In this document: positions 1 through 9,358 of the stretch, piece by piece
Numbering within the stretch: position 1 is the stretch's first letter
Layout of the letters: each line of letters opens with the position of its first letter
Assembly: GCF_014205685.1 (NCBI RefSeq)
Contig: NZ_JACIIU010000002.1
Coordinates: 186,001-250,000 of the forward strand
DNA: 64,000 bases
Direction: 5' to 3'
Source of the DNA: Paenochrobactrum gallinarii
Lineage (GTDB): Bacteria; Pseudomonadota; Alphaproteobacteria; Rhizobiales; Rhizobiaceae
The notes under the pieces: generated by a model
What the model was told of the DNA's origin: nothing
The model's database searches: none
What the model saw: the letters and a program-made list of their open reading frames with translations, nothing else
Program-made: the position numbers and the translations under genes

Positions 1-744
1 GTTTTGGTGACCGGAGGCGCGCGCCGCATCGGAAAAGCTATCATTGAAGATATGGCTGCACATAATTTTCCCGTCATCATCCATTGTAATGATTCTGTTA
101 CGGACGCTAAATCACTCAAACAAGAGATTATCTCGCGCGGCGGTCAGGCAGAGATCGTAAAAGCCGACCTCACATCCATGCCGGATGTGCGCACCTTAAT
201 CAAAAAAGCCTCTGAACCTTTCGGCGCTATTGGTATTCTTATTAATAATGCGTCGCTTTTTGAAAATGATCAGATTGGCCACCTTGATGAAGCCTTATGG
301 GATCGCCACTTTATGGTGCATGTAAAGGCACCGGTTTTTCTGGCTGAAAGCATGGCGCAAGCTTTACCAGCAGACCAAACAGGCATGATCGTCAATATGA
401 TTGACCAGCGTGTTTTGAAACTGAACCCGCAATTTTACTCTTACACATTGTCCAAATCCGCTTTATGGACGGCAACCCGCACATTGGCTCAAAGTCTGGC
501 TCCGCGCATTCGCGTCAATGCTGTTTCTCCCGGCCCGACTTTACCGAGCGAACGACAAGACCCGCGTGATTTTAATGAGCAGGTCGCCAAGGTCTTGTTG
601 CAGCGTGCGCCGGATTTAGACGAATTCGGACAAGCGATCAGAACTTTATGGGATTTGAAATCCGTGACAGGTCAGATGCTATGCCTAGATGGCGGCCAGC
701 ACCTTGCATGGGAGACACCCGACATTGCAGGCATTAATGAATGA
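1..744 (+). CDS. SDR-family oxidoreductase, pteridine reductase/FolM-like, 5' partial
   Basis: The reading frame is open to the first base, and the first residues read [11 protein letters not shown], the glycine-rich NAD(P)-binding loop. Only the first few residues of beta strand 1 are missing, so the gene starts outside the window. Other SDR signs are INNAS around residue 80 and the YxxxK pair in YTLSK near residue 147, followed by VNAVSPGPT. The position normally held by the catalytic Ser lies in an NMID stretch, as in pteridine reductases and FolM dihydromonapterin reductases, which I infer as the closest relatives; the substrate is not proven. The stop overlaps the uvrC start by 4 bp (ATGA), suggesting translational coupling. 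Confidence 0.85.
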   Translation, partial: VLVTGGARRIGKAIIEDMAAHNFPVIIHCNDSVTDAKSLKQEIISRGGQAEIVKADLTSMPDVRTLIKKASEPFGAIGILINNASLFENDQIGHLDEALWDRHFMVHVKAPVFLAESMAQALPADQTGMIVNMIDQRVLKLNPQFYSYTLSKSALWTATRTLAQSLAPRIRVNAVSPGPTLPSERQDPRDFNEQVAKVLLQRAPDLDEFGQAIRTLWDLKSVTGQMLCLDGGQHLAWETPDIAGINE

Positions 745-2798
745 AGACTCCTTTCCAAGATCTGCCCCCACAGGATTTGGATGAACGTGATGACGGTTCG
801 CCGGAAACGGTGGCTGATCCTGTCAACAACACAGCTATTGATGCGATTGTCTGGGCTTCGGCTTTACAAGAAAATGACGGAACCGCTGCCGGTTTAACCG
901 GTGGCGAGGTTATCAATGAATTTGTCAAACGTCTGCCCAATGATCCGGGCGTCTATCGCATGTTTAATAAAGACGGCGATGTGCTTTATGTTGGCAAAGC
1001 ACGCAATCTGAAAAAACGCGTGGTCAATTATGCCCGCCCGACCGGTCACACCAACCGCATTGCACGGATGATTCATGAAACCGTGACAATGGAATTTGTT
1101 GTCACCCGCACCGAGACAGAAGCGCTTCTGCTCGAGGCCAATCTGATCAAGCGATTGCGCCCGCGCTATAATGTGTTGATGCGGGATGATAAATCATTCC
1201 CTTACATCATGATTTCCAACAATCATCGCGCACCCGGCATTTTCAAACATCGTGGCGCACGCTCTAAAGATGGCAATTATTTTGGCCCCTTTGCTTCGGC
1301 TACGGCTGTCACACGCACAATCAATGCGATGCAGCGCGCTTTTTTGCTGCGCACCTGCACTGATTCTTTTTTAGAAAACCGCAGCCGCCCTTGCCTGCTT
1401 TATCAAATCAAGCGTTGTGCCGGCCCATGCACCCATGAAATTTCCGATGAAAATTATCATGAACTGGTGCGCGAAGCCAAATCCTTCCTCTCAGGCAAAA
1501 GTCAGGCGGTGAAAAAACACCTCTCTGAAGCCATGCAAAAAGCATCGCAAGAGCTGGATTTTGAACATGCCGCTGTCTATCGCGACCGCCTGGCAGCGCT
1601 TTCTCATGTGCAATCACATCAGGGCATCAATCCGCAAACTGTCGAAGAAGCAGATGTTTTTGCCATTCATCAGGCAGGCGGCATGACCTGTATTCAGGTG
1701 TTTTTCTTCCGCACCGGACAAAACTGGGGCAATCGCAGCTATTTCCCGAAGGCCGACATCTCTTTGACAGCAGCGGAAGTGCTGGGCGCTTTTCTCTCAC
1801 AGTTTTATGCTGATAAACCTTGCCCGAAACTCATTCTGCTTTCCGAAGAAGTGGAAGATCAATCCTTGATTGAAGAAGCCTTGTCAGCCACGTCCGGTCA
1901 CAGGGTCTATATCAATGTGCCGCAGCGCGGTGAGAAAAAAGACATGGTTGACCATGCCTTCACCAATGCGCGCGAAGCTCTGGGGCGTCGTTTGGCTGAA
2001 ACTTCATCGCAGGCACGTCTGTTGAAAGCATTGGCTGAAACATTTGAACTGCCGAGCGTGCCGCGGCGTATTGAAGTTTATGATAACTCCCACATTATGG
2101 GCACCAATGCCGTGGGCGGCATGATTGTGGCAGGCCCTGAAGGCTTTGTGAAAAACCAGTATCGCAAATTCAACATCCGCTCCACCGACATCACACCGGG
2201 CGATGATTTTGGCATGATGCGCGAAGTGATTGAGCGCCGCTTTAGCCGCCTGGTTAAAGAGCACGGGCTTCGGGATACAAAAGAGGATGTGGCCACCACC
2301 TCATCGGAAGAAGAACTGCTTGAAAGTGTTACGGATAGTTTTCCGGCATGGCCTGATCTGATCCTCATTGATGGTGGTCAGGGGCAAGTTGGTGCTGTTC
2401 GTCAAATTCTTGGCGAAATGGGCATTGCCGATCAGGTCATTGCGATTGGTATCGCCAAGGGTGTGGATCGCGATGCAGGGCGTGAAAGATTTTTTGTTGA
2501 AGGCAAGCCGGATTTTACCCTGCCACCGCGTGATCCGGTGCTTTATTTCATTCAGCGGATGCGCGACGAAGCACACCGCTTTGCCATCGGCACGCACCGC
2601 GCCAAGCGCAAGAATGCTTTTGTCAAAAATCCGCTTGATGAAATCGCCGGAATCGGCCCCGCACGAAAACGTGCCTTGCTTCATCACTTTGGAACTGCCA
2701 AAGCTGTCAGCGGAGCGGCGTTGTCTGATTTAATGCAGATTGATGGCATCTCCGAAGCGATGGCGAAGCAGATTTATGACCACTTCAGAAATGAATGA
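741..2798 (+). CDS. uvrC: Excinuclease ABC subunit UvrC
   Basis: UvrC makes both incisions around a DNA lesion in UvrABC nucleotide excision repair. The order is canonical: a GIY-YIG nuclease domain (GVYRM at residue 70, LYVGK at 82), a four-Cys region ([18 protein letters not shown]) near residues 205-230, a UVR UvrB-binding helix pair around 250-290, an RNase H-like C-terminal nuclease domain (IEVYDNSH near 450, ILIDGG near 545), and a helix-hairpin-helix end ([13 protein letters not shown]). At 685 residues it is longer than the E. coli enzyme, mainly through an acidic 60-residue N-terminal extension before the GIY-YIG domain. It starts inside the stop codon of the SDR gene. Confidence 0.98.
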   Translation: MKTPFQDLPPQDLDERDDGSPETVADPVNNTAIDAIVWASALQENDGTAAGLTGGEVINEFVKRLPNDPGVYRMFNKDGDVLYVGKARNLKKRVVNYARPTGHTNRIARMIHETVTMEFVVTRTETEALLLEANLIKRLRPRYNVLMRDDKSFPYIMISNNHRAPGIFKHRGARSKDGNYFGPFASATAVTRTINAMQRAFLLRTCTDSFLENRSRPCLLYQIKRCAGPCTHEISDENYHELVREAKSFLSGKSQAVKKHLSEAMQKASQELDFEHAAVYRDRLAALSHVQSHQGINPQTVEEADVFAIHQAGGMTCIQVFFFRTGQNWGNRSYFPKADISLTAAEVLGAFLSQFYADKPCPKLILLSEEVEDQSLIEEALSATSGHRVYINVPQRGEKKDMVDHAFTNAREALGRRLAETSSQARLLKALAETFELPSVPRRIEVYDNSHIMGTNAVGGMIVAGPEGFVKNQYRKFNIRSTDITPGDDFGMMREVIERRFSRLVKEHGLRDTKEDVATTSSEEELLESVTDSFPAWPDLILIDGGQGQVGAVRQILGEMGIADQVIAIGIAKGVDRDAGRERFFVEGKPDFTLPPRDPVLYFIQRMRDEAHRFAIGTHRAKRKNAFVKNPLDEIAGIGPARKRALLHHFGTAKAVSGAALSDLMQIDGISEAMAKQIYDHFRNE

Positions 2799-2937
2799 AG
2801 CGGGTAATTTAACGCAGAACCCTATCGGTTCTTTAATAAATCATGCTAATGTCATGAAATGATGAGACAAGACTGAAGCGGCTGTTGATTTCTATCATAT
2901 CCCTGCGGATGTAATTTTAATGGGTGTGGCGGTATCT

Positions 2938-3525
2938 ATGAGTAAGAATGCATTTTCCCTTCCTAACATACTGACATACGGGCGGATCATTGCCGTTCCG
3001 CTTGTGGCACTGTGTTTCTTTATAGAGGGACGCCTGCATTCTAGCGATTTTGCCCGCTGGAGCGCTTTGGCGATCTTCGTTATTGCCAGTATTACCGACT
3101 TTTTTGACGGCTATCTGGCGCGTGCATGGAAACAAACCTCGACAATCGGTCGTATGCTTGACCCGATTGCCGACAAATTGCTGGTTTCCACCTGTTTGCT
3201 GTTGCTTGCCGCCGATCCTGCCCGCACCATTGCCGGTTGGAGCCTGTGGGCGGCCATCATCATTCTCTGCCGCGAAATTCTGGTTTCGGGGTTGCGTGAA
3301 TATCTGGCCGAGCTGAAAGTCAGCGTACCGGTTTCACAGCTGGCAAAATGGAAAACCACAACGCAGATGATTGCACTTGCCTTTTTGCTGGCAGGCCCTG
3401 CCGGTGATAAAATTCTGCCTTACACCACGGAAATCGGCATCACGCTCTTGTGGATTTCGGCTGTGCTGACCCTTTACACCGGCTGGGATTATTTCAGAGC
3501 TGGTCTGAAACACATGATGGACTAA
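2938..3525 (+). CDS. pgsA: CDP-diacylglycerol-glycerol-3-phosphate 3-phosphatidyltransferase
   Basis: PgsA transfers the phosphatidyl group from CDP-diacylglycerol to glycerol-3-phosphate, the committed step to phosphatidylglycerol in the inner membrane. The CDP-alcohol phosphotransferase motif is complete: DG-x2-AR-x8-G-x3-D-x3-D, seen as DGYLAR, then GRMLDPIAD. Several hydrophobic segments fit an integral membrane enzyme. I use the ATG at 2938 (MSKNAFSLPN), which matches the usual family N-terminus; an in-frame ATG at 2920 would add six residues, and neither has a strong ribosome binding site. moaD follows after 4 bp, an arrangement seen in relatives although the pathways are unrelated. Confidence 0.95.
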   Translation: MSKNAFSLPNILTYGRIIAVPLVALCFFIEGRLHSSDFARWSALAIFVIASITDFFDGYLARAWKQTSTIGRMLDPIADKLLVSTCLLLLAADPARTIAGWSLWAAIIILCREILVSGLREYLAELKVSVPVSQLAKWKTTTQMIALAFLLAGPAGDKILPYTTEIGITLLWISAVLTLYTGWDYFRAGLKHMMD

Positions 3526-3529
3526 ACTC

Positions 3530-3787
3530 ATGGATGTCAGGCTCGTTTATTTCGCATGGGTGCGTGAGCGGATCGGCAGGGAAGCGGAAACCATTACCCT
3601 GCCCGCCAATGTATCAACGATTGGCGGCTTGCTAAATTACTTGCAAAACTTAGGCGAAAATTACGCCTATGCGCTGGAAGCAGAAGGCGTTGTGCGCACT
3701 GCCATCAACCATGAGCATGCTGATAGTGATGCCACCATTCAGACTGGTGACGAGATCGCGATTTTTCCGCCAATGACAGGCGGTTGA
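3530..3787 (+). CDS. moaD: Molybdopterin synthase sulfur carrier subunit
   Basis: MoaD is the small ubiquitin-like subunit of molybdopterin synthase. Its C-terminal Gly-Gly is adenylylated and thiocarboxylated, then donates sulfur to precursor Z (cPMP). The 85-residue length, the beta-grasp pattern and the exact C-terminal MTGG ending support the call. It lies 4 bp after pgsA and 1 bp before moaE, its catalytic partner, so the two subunits are very likely co-translated. Confidence 0.96.
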   Translation: MDVRLVYFAWVRERIGREAETITLPANVSTIGGLLNYLQNLGENYAYALEAEGVVRTAINHEHADSDATIQTGDEIAIFPPMTGG

Positions 3788-3788
3788 T

Positions 3789-4256
3789 ATGGAGGGCTGC
3801 GTCCATATCTCGGTTCAAAATCATGATTTTGACATCACACACGAACAAGCTAACCTATTGGCTCAAAATAAGAATATCGGAGCTTTGGTTTCCTTTACCG
3901 GCCTTTGCCGTGATGAAAGCGGCCGTTTGGACGCTTTAGAGATTGAGCATTATCCAGGCATGGCAGAAGCACAAATTGAGAAAATAGCACTCTCCGCCAA
4001 GGAGCGCTTTTCGCTTGATGCGGTGCGGATTATCCATCGCTTCGGCATGATAAAGCCCGGCGAAAATATTGTTCTGGTTATAGCCGCCTCACGTCATCGT
4101 AATGCCGCATTTGAGGCCGCAAGCTTTCTAATGGATTACATGAAAACCAATGCGCCGTTCTGGAAAAAAGAACATTTGAAAAACGGTGCATCGGGTCATT
4201 GGGTCTCATCCCGCGCCAGTGACGATCAGGCAAAAAAGCGCTGGAACGAAGAGTAG
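3789..4256 (+). CDS. moaE: Molybdopterin synthase catalytic subunit
   Basis: MoaE is the large subunit of the MoaD2-MoaE2 molybdopterin synthase, which puts two sulfurs on cPMP. Recognisable stretches are GALVSFTGLCRDE near residue 32, LEIEHYPGMAE near 50, IHRFGMIKPGE near 80 and the catalytic Lys region MKTNAPFWKKE near 117-127. The 155-residue length is normal. It begins just after the moaD stop. A 134-bp AT-rich gap follows, with no clear terminator. Confidence 0.96.
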   Translation: MEGCVHISVQNHDFDITHEQANLLAQNKNIGALVSFTGLCRDESGRLDALEIEHYPGMAEAQIEKIALSAKERFSLDAVRIIHRFGMIKPGENIVLVIAASRHRNAAFEAASFLMDYMKTNAPFWKKEHLKNGASGHWVSSRASDDQAKKRWNEE

Positions 4257-4390
4257 TGCAAGACTATTTTAAATAAAATGCGATTATGTTTAATTTTATG
4301 GCTACCTAACTTGATCTGCCATAATTTATACATGAAGATTAACCATTTATAATAAAATGGAATCATAATTCAACGCGGGGAAATTTCAGC

Positions 4391-5206
4391 TTGAGTGATA
4401 ATATGCAAAGCAGTTTGAAGAAAAACTTTGCTGTTACAGTAGCCGTACTTGTGGGCTTGGGTGTAACGGGCACGGCAGCTGTGGTATTTACCACCTCCAT
4501 GCCGTCCGTCAGTATCGCCGCAGAAAAAACCATTAAAGGCGATGTGATTTATCGTGAGCGTATTGCGCTGCCGCCAGAAGCCAAACTTATTGTCGAATTG
4601 GCTGATGTTTCACTGGCAGATGCACCCGCCAAAATTATTGGCGATGTCACCATCGACCCGATCAGCGGCCCGCCAATTCCCTTTTCAATTGATTACGACA
4701 GCAGTAAATTAGAGCCTGGCCACACCTATGCGCTACAGGCCAGAATTTCTGCCGGTGATACATTGTGGTTCGTCAACGAAAGCCGCCACAGCTTTGATCC
4801 AGAGCAGCTCCAGTCAAAATATGACATTCAGGTTGTAATGGTTGGCCGCAGTGAAACATCCGGCGAAGCGACCGGCCTGTTTGGCAAGGAATGGCTCGCG
4901 GAAGATCTGCAAAATGGTGGCGTGATTGACAATGCGCAAACCACGCTGACAGTACAGGAAGATGGCAGTGTCAGTGGCTCGGGTAGCTGCAACCGTTATT
5001 TCGGCACCGCAGAGGTCAATGAAAATAAGCTGAGCTTCGGCCAGATGGGAAGCACTTTCATGATGTGCCCGCCTGCCCTGATGAATCAGGAACGCAAATT
5101 TTTCGACGTCTTGACCAACACCAAGAGCTACAAAATTGAGCTTGGTAAACTTCTGCTGCTTGATGAGCAGGATGAAAAAATTGCCACCTTTGCTCCAAAC
5201 ATCTAA
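4391..5206 (+). CDS. YbaY-type and META (HslJ-like) two-domain envelope protein
   Basis: The protein has a basic start and a hydrophobic segment at about residues 13-35 with no lipobox Cys, so it is probably exported or anchored in the inner membrane. Residues about 46-150 match the YbaY/YscW beta-sandwich family (GDVIYRERIALPPEAK, LADVSLADAPA). Residues about 160-268 match the META/HslJ domain (GSGSCNRYFG, MGSTFMMCPPALMNQE). Both families are linked to envelope stress or secretion but have no settled biochemical role. The start is a TTG with GGGGA 9 bases upstream; the ATG at 4403 is an alternative with poorer spacing. A strong terminator follows. Confidence 0.85.
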   Translation: MSDNMQSSLKKNFAVTVAVLVGLGVTGTAAVVFTTSMPSVSIAAEKTIKGDVIYRERIALPPEAKLIVELADVSLADAPAKIIGDVTIDPISGPPIPFSIDYDSSKLEPGHTYALQARISAGDTLWFVNESRHSFDPEQLQSKYDIQVVMVGRSETSGEATGLFGKEWLAEDLQNGGVIDNAQTTLTVQEDGSVSGSGSCNRYFGTAEVNENKLSFGQMGSTFMMCPPALMNQERKFFDVLTNTKSYKIELGKLLLLDEQDEKIATFAPNI

Positions 5207-5221
5207 AATTTAATTGAATAT

Positions 5222-5258
5222 AACAAAAAGGCCGGATCAGTGATCCGGCCTTTTTGTT
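5222..5258. terminator. Strong bidirectional terminator
   Basis: An 18-bp perfect inverted repeat (5222-5239 and 5241-5258) has a GGCCGGATCA core and A/T tracts on both sides. It follows the YbaY-META gene and can also end transcription coming from ndk on the minus strand. Confidence 0.9.
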
Positions 5259-5346
5259 ATTAACGTAAGCTAAAATGGCCTCAACTGCTTGAGACCACAT
5301 TCCGTTAGAGCCTGTCACACTTAATAATATTCACTGCACCGGCTCT

Positions 5347-5541
5347 AACAGTTTATTTAAACGCCTGCATTTATCCCAAAACGGTTTCCACTTTTGGGAG
5401 ACATGCTTTAACAGCTTGTTTTTATTCGCATGTCTTTATCCCAAAACCGGTTCCCACTTTTGGGAGACATGCTTTAACAGCTTGTTTTTATTCGCATGTC
5501 TTTATCCCAAAACCGGTTCCCACTTTTGGGAGACATGCTTT
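5347..5541. repeat. Three tandem hairpin repeats (63/66/66 bp)
   Basis: Units 2 (5410-5475) and 3 (5476-5541) are essentially identical; unit 1 (5347-5409) is diverged and 3 bp shorter. Each carries a hairpin core with outer arms GCATGTC/GACATGC and inner arms CCCAAAA/TTTTGGG around a CCGGTTCCCAC loop; unit 1 has lost part of the outer arm. The core resembles dispersed palindromic repeats of Rhizobiales intergenic regions (RIME-like, from memory). The last two bases of unit 3 overlap the ndk stop codon. Confidence 0.85.
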
Positions 5542-5962
5542 AGCCAACGATTTCTGTACCGGAGAACCAGTAAGCGATTTCGATTGCTGCTGTTTCAGGA
5601 GCATCTGAACCGTGAACTGAGTTTTCGCCGATCGACAGAGCGAAGGTTTTGCGGATTGTGCCTTCAGCTGCATCAGCCGGGTTGGTTGCGCCCATAACTT
5701 CACGGTTTTTCAGGATTGCGCCTTCGCCTTCCAGAACCTGAACAATGGTCGGGCCGGAAGTCATTGAATCAACCAGTTCGCCAAAGAAAGGACGTTCTTT
5801 GTGAACAGCGTAGAAGCCTTCTGCTTCACGGCGGCTCATCCAAACGCGCTTGGATGCAACAACGCGCAGACCAGCTTCTTCAAGCTTAGCGGTGATAGCA
5901 CCGGTCAGGTTACGCTTGGTTGCGTCTGGTTTGATCATCGAGAATGTACGTTCAATTGCCAT
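5540..5962 (-). CDS. ndk: Nucleoside diphosphate kinase
   Basis: Ndk moves the gamma phosphate from ATP to other nucleoside diphosphates through a phospho-His intermediate and keeps (d)NTP pools balanced. The 140-residue protein has the standard start ([18 protein letters not shown]) and the active-site motif [12 protein letters not shown] near residue 115. The C-terminus ([10 protein letters not shown]) is canonical, so the repeat array that touches the stop codon has not changed the protein. An AAGG ribosome binding site sits just before the ATG. The gene appears to be a single transcription unit. Confidence 0.97.
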   Translation of the reverse strand: MAIERTFSMIKPDATKRNLTGAITAKLEEAGLRVVASKRVWMSRREAEGFYAVHKERPFFGELVDSMTSGPTIVQVLEGEGAILKNREVMGATNPADAAEGTIRKTFALSIGENSVHGSDAPETAAIEIAYWFSGTEIVG

Positions 5963-6164
5963 TTCAAAAACCTTGTATAAAGAGAAATGATGAGTGATGT
6001 TCTCATAAACGGCTGCGGCGCAAATGCCAATAGCTGAGCGTGCAACCGATGAGAAGTTTCATTTAAAAGTCACATAAACCTTGGGCAGAGCCGAATATTT
6101 AACCCACGAAACACTAATCACCACTTGCTAATCACTAGTCTGCCATGCGAAAGCGCTTTTTATC

Positions 6165-8060
6165 ATGCTTATTCTTAATGACATATCCATCCGCATTGCA
6201 GGGCGCCTGCTGATTGATCACGCAAGTGTGACACTCCCTGCCGGTTCCAAAACCGGATTTGTCGGTCGTAACGGTACCGGCAAGTCAACACTTTTTCGCG
6301 CCATTACCAATGACCTCGCGGTTGAAACCGGCAGCATCTCGCTGCCGAAGCAAACCCGCATCGGTCAGGTAGCGCAGGAAGCTCCGGGCACTGAAGATCC
6401 GCTCATCGACATCGTGCTGAAAGCGGATGTGGAACGCACCCAATTATTGGCAGAAGCTGAAACGGCTACTGATCCGGAACGCATAGCAGAAATTCATATA
6501 CGCCTTGCCGATATTGACGCGCATTCAGCCGAAGCTCGCGCAGGTGCCATTCTGGCAGGCCTTGGCTTTGATGCAGAAGCGCAGCGCCGTCCCGCCTCCT
6601 CCTTCTCCGGTGGTTGGCGTATGCGCGTGGCACTGGCGGCCGTGCTCTTCTCCGAACCAGATTTGTTGCTGCTTGACGAACCGACCAACTATCTCGATCT
6701 GGAAGGTGTGTTGTGGCTGATTGATTATGTGCGCCGTTATCCGCACACTGTCATCATCATCAGTCACGATCGCGACCTTCTGAATTCGGCTGTCAGCTCG
6801 ATCATGCATCTCGACCAGAAGAAGCTCACTTTCTGGCGTGGTAACTATGATCAGTTTGAACGTCAGCGTTTGGAAAAACTTGAGTTGCAACAAAAGGCTC
6901 ACGTCAAACAAGAGCACCACCGCAAACATATGGAAGCATTTGTTGACCGCTTCCGTGCCAAGGCCTCCAAAGCCCGACAGGCGCAATCACGTTTGAAAGC
7001 ATTGGAAAAGCTAAAGCCGATCGAGCTTTATGTGGAAACCAACGTGCAGCCTTTCACCTTCCCTGATGCGGAAAAGAAAGCGGCTTCACCAATCATCGCA
7101 CTGGAACAGGCCGATGTTGGCTATCAGCCAGGCAAGCCGATTTTACAAAACCTCACTTTGCGCATCGATAATGATGACCGCATTGCGCTGCTTGGCTCCA
7201 ATGGTAATGGTAAATCGACCCTAGCTAAGCTGATCGGCGGCAGGCTTGATGCTGAAACAGGCTCTCTGACTGTATCACCCAACCTGAAAGTTGCCTTTTT
7301 CGCCCAGCATCAGCTCGATGATCTGGTGCCGGAAGATAATGCCATCGAACATGTGCGCAAATTAATGCCCGGTGAACCGGAGGCAAAAGTGCGCTCCCGT
7401 GTTGCCCGCATGGGGCTTTCTACTGAAAAAATGCTGACACCGGCCAAAGATCTTTCCGGTGGTGAAAAAGCCCGTCTGCTGATGGGACTTGCAACTTTTG
7501 ACGGCCCTAACCTTTTGATCCTCGACGAGCCGACCAACCACCTGGATATTGATAGTCGTGAAGAACTGGTGCACGCACTTAACAGCTTTAAGGGCGCCGT
7601 TATCCTGATTGCGCATGATCGCCATTTGATCGAAGCAACGATGGAGCGCCTATGGTTGGTGCGCAATGGTACTGTTCAGCCTTTTGAAGGTGATTTGGAC
7701 GAATATCGTTCACTGGTGCTGGCGGATGCTAAAAATTCCGGCCAGCCATCATCTGAACCGGTACAAGAAGAAGGCCCGAAAATCAGCAAAGCCGACCAGC
7801 GTAAACTGGCAGCTCAAAAGCGTGATGCTTTGAAGCCTTTGTTGAAAAAAGTCAAAGATTCCGAAAGCTTAATGCAAAAACTGCAGAAAGAGATTCAATC
7901 TCTGACAGAGCAACTGGAAGATCCCGCACTTTATGAAAAAGAGCCGCAGAAATCCGTTGAACTGACCAAGCAGATTAATGAGCGTCGCGTGAAACTGGCA
8001 AGCGCTGAAGATATCTGGCTTGAACTTTCAACTGAATATGAAGAGGCATTGGCTGAGTAA
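6165..8060 (+). CDS. ABC-F family ATPase, YheS-like
   Basis: This is a soluble protein with two ABC ATPase domains and no membrane segments, the ABC-F architecture that acts on ribosomes or translation. Domain 1 has GRNGTGKST (Walker A), SFSGGWRMR (signature) and LLLLDEPTNYLD (Walker B). Domain 2 has GSNGNGKST, LSGGEKARLLMG and LILDEPTNHLD. A charged linker near residues 240-290 corresponds to the P-site tRNA interaction motif, and residues about 540-630 form a coiled-coil tail. Length (631) and motif spelling are closest to E. coli YheS. It could instead be named as a Uup-type protein; the ABC-F assignment itself is secure. Confidence 0.92.
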   Translation: MLILNDISIRIAGRLLIDHASVTLPAGSKTGFVGRNGTGKSTLFRAITNDLAVETGSISLPKQTRIGQVAQEAPGTEDPLIDIVLKADVERTQLLAEAETATDPERIAEIHIRLADIDAHSAEARAGAILAGLGFDAEAQRRPASSFSGGWRMRVALAAVLFSEPDLLLLDEPTNYLDLEGVLWLIDYVRRYPHTVIIISHDRDLLNSAVSSIMHLDQKKLTFWRGNYDQFERQRLEKLELQQKAHVKQEHHRKHMEAFVDRFRAKASKARQAQSRLKALEKLKPIELYVETNVQPFTFPDAEKKAASPIIALEQADVGYQPGKPILQNLTLRIDNDDRIALLGSNGNGKSTLAKLIGGRLDAETGSLTVSPNLKVAFFAQHQLDDLVPEDNAIEHVRKLMPGEPEAKVRSRVARMGLSTEKMLTPAKDLSGGEKARLLMGLATFDGPNLLILDEPTNHLDIDSREELVHALNSFKGAVILIAHDRHLIEATMERLWLVRNGTVQPFEGDLDEYRSLVLADAKNSGQPSSEPVQEEGPKISKADQRKLAAQKRDALKPLLKKVKDSESLMQKLQKEIQSLTEQLEDPALYEKEPQKSVELTKQINERRVKLASAEDIWLELSTEYEEALAE

Positions 8061-8082
8061 AGCAGCATCCATAGAATGAAAG

Positions 8083-8110
8083 AACGCAGGTTTTAGAACC
8101 TGCGTTTTTT
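8083..8110 (+). terminator. Rho-independent terminator after the ABC-F gene
   Basis: A 10-bp perfect stem (AACGCAGGTT/AACCTGCGTT) with a TTAG loop is followed by a run of T. It lies 22 bp after the ABC-F stop and just before the convergent unknown gene. Confidence 0.9.
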
Positions 8111-8121
8111 ATTGCCAGATT

Positions 8122-8688
8122 TTATATCTTACGACGATAAAGCCGGCCACGCACTAATCCATAGACCCCTAGCACGACAGCAATCAAACCGGCAGAAATC
8201 AGATTTTCATTAACCGGTTTGGCAGCACGGCGCAAAACCAATTCAATCTTGCCGACCTGCAAACCATCAACATCCGCCGGTGCGACGCTAAATATGTAGT
8301 TACCAGTAATCACAGGATTAAGATCACCCGCAGTAGCGCGCATGATCGTTTCGTCCTGACTGCGCGATTGCAATTTATCACTGGCAATTTTTTGATATGA
8401 TAACACTTCGGATAAAAGCGGATGACCATCACGGCTGACCGCTAAACGCAATGAAGAACGATGCACTGATGATGTATAATCTTTCAACGGCGTCATATCT
8501 ACGAAAATGCGAACCGGCGCATCATCTTCCTGTAATTGAACAACCGGTGCTTTCAGCGCTGCTCCGCGTGATTCCTGCATAACCCAGCGGCCGATTTCGC
8601 TACCTGAAAAATGGTTCAAATACCAAGGATAGATAATACCGACGCCCAAGCCACCGATGATCAGAGCTACAAAAATCGCACGCATCAT
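8122..8688 (-). CDS. Unknown membrane-anchored protein, coupled to holC
   Basis: I do not recognise a named family. The 188-residue protein has a hydrophobic N-terminus (about residues 3-25, signal anchor), a soluble middle of about 130 residues rich in beta-type sequence (APVVQLQEDDAPVRIFVDMT, VITGNYIFSVAPADVDG), and one C-terminal membrane helix (about 160-180) ending in a basic RGRLYRRKI tail. This suggests a periplasmic domain held by two membrane helices. Its start overlaps the holC stop by 4 bp, so the two are probably translated together, although a polymerase subunit and an envelope protein have no obvious shared job. Confidence 0.75.
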   Translation of the reverse strand: MMRAIFVALIIGGLGVGIIYPWYLNHFSGSEIGRWVMQESRGAALKAPVVQLQEDDAPVRIFVDMTPLKDYTSSVHRSSLRLAVSRDGHPLLSEVLSYQKIASDKLQSRSQDETIMRATAGDLNPVITGNYIFSVAPADVDGLQVGKIELVLRRAAKPVNENLISAGLIAVVLGVYGLVRGRLYRRKI

Positions 8689-9134
8689 GCTTTACGTTCC
8701 CAGCGTTTATCGGCATTCTGCTGCCAATAGGTCAGCTGATTATCGCCTGTTTTAAATATTTTCCACTGTTGGCGCGCTTTTTCAAGCTGTTCCTGATTGT
8801 GACCATCAAACATCACCACCAGACGTTCATAGCCAGAGACATCATTCAGCTCCGCACCTTCAACCAAAAAACGAACGGTTGAATTGTTTTGGTTCCCCTC
8901 ACTGAGCGTCAATAAAATCGGCTGCTCAGCGGCAAGCTCATCAGTTTCAAAACCATGCGCCAGAAAAGAAACGTCGGAGCAAGTCCACAATAGATTGTCA
9001 ATCGTTTCGAGCCGCTCCTGATTAACCCCTTGAATAGTGACACGCCAACCACGCCCGAGTGAGCGCTCCACAAGGCCGGGCAATGCTTCATCAAGCGTTG
9101 ATTCAGTTAAGTGGTAAAACAGGATTTCTGCCAT
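8685..9134 (-). CDS. holC: DNA polymerase III chi subunit
   Basis: Chi links the clamp loader of the DNA polymerase III holoenzyme to single-strand binding protein. The start MAEILFYHLTESTLDEALPG and the run RGWRVTIQGVNQERLETIDN, followed by FLAHG, follow the HolC fold (short beta strand, then a helix packing onto LLW). Length 149 is usual. The stop overlaps the start of the downstream membrane-anchored gene. The 224-bp gap upstream, to 9359, holds the terminator of the next gene and otherwise nothing I can identify. Confidence 0.9.
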   Translation of the reverse strand: MAEILFYHLTESTLDEALPGLVERSLGRGWRVTIQGVNQERLETIDNLLWTCSDVSFLAHGFETDELAAEQPILLTLSEGNQNNSTVRFLVEGAELNDVSGYERLVVMFDGHNQEQLEKARQQWKIFKTGDNQLTYWQQNADKRWERKA

Positions 9135-9254
9135 AAATTCCGGATACTTGTTTGTTCACAATCTCTTGCAACAGCTTTGCCATGGGTGCAGATGAGTTGC
9201 AAGGCAGTTCCCCATAGCGTGACCTTTGTGTGTGGATTTTTTGACCAAATAAAA

Positions 9255-9283
9255 AAGCAGTGCTGAAAATCCCAGCACCGCTT
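9255..9283 (-). terminator. Minus-strand terminator after the unknown membrane gene
   Basis: Read on the minus strand, AGCGGTGCTG and CAGCACTGCT form a stem with one mismatch around a short loop, followed by TTTTTTATTT. It lies 76 bp past the stop of the gene at 9359-9964. Confidence 0.8.
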
Positions 9284-9358
9284 TTGAACTTAAAATTACA
9301 ATAAAACTATATAATTTCAATATGTTGCAATAGTGATCTGATAAAGTGATTCAGGTTA

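Noticed and set aside
2301-2687. 128-codon minus-strand frame inside uvrC
   Set aside because: It lies entirely opposite the C-terminal nuclease domain of uvrC and shows no recognisable protein family.
5347-5541. Possible CRISPR array
   Set aside because: Units are directly contiguous with no unique spacers, and there are only three. No cas genes occur in the window.
5416-5697. 93-codon plus-strand frame with an internally repeated peptide
   Set aside because: Its repeated part is only the 66-bp DNA repeat read through in one frame, and the rest is antisense to ndk. No ribosome binding site or family match.
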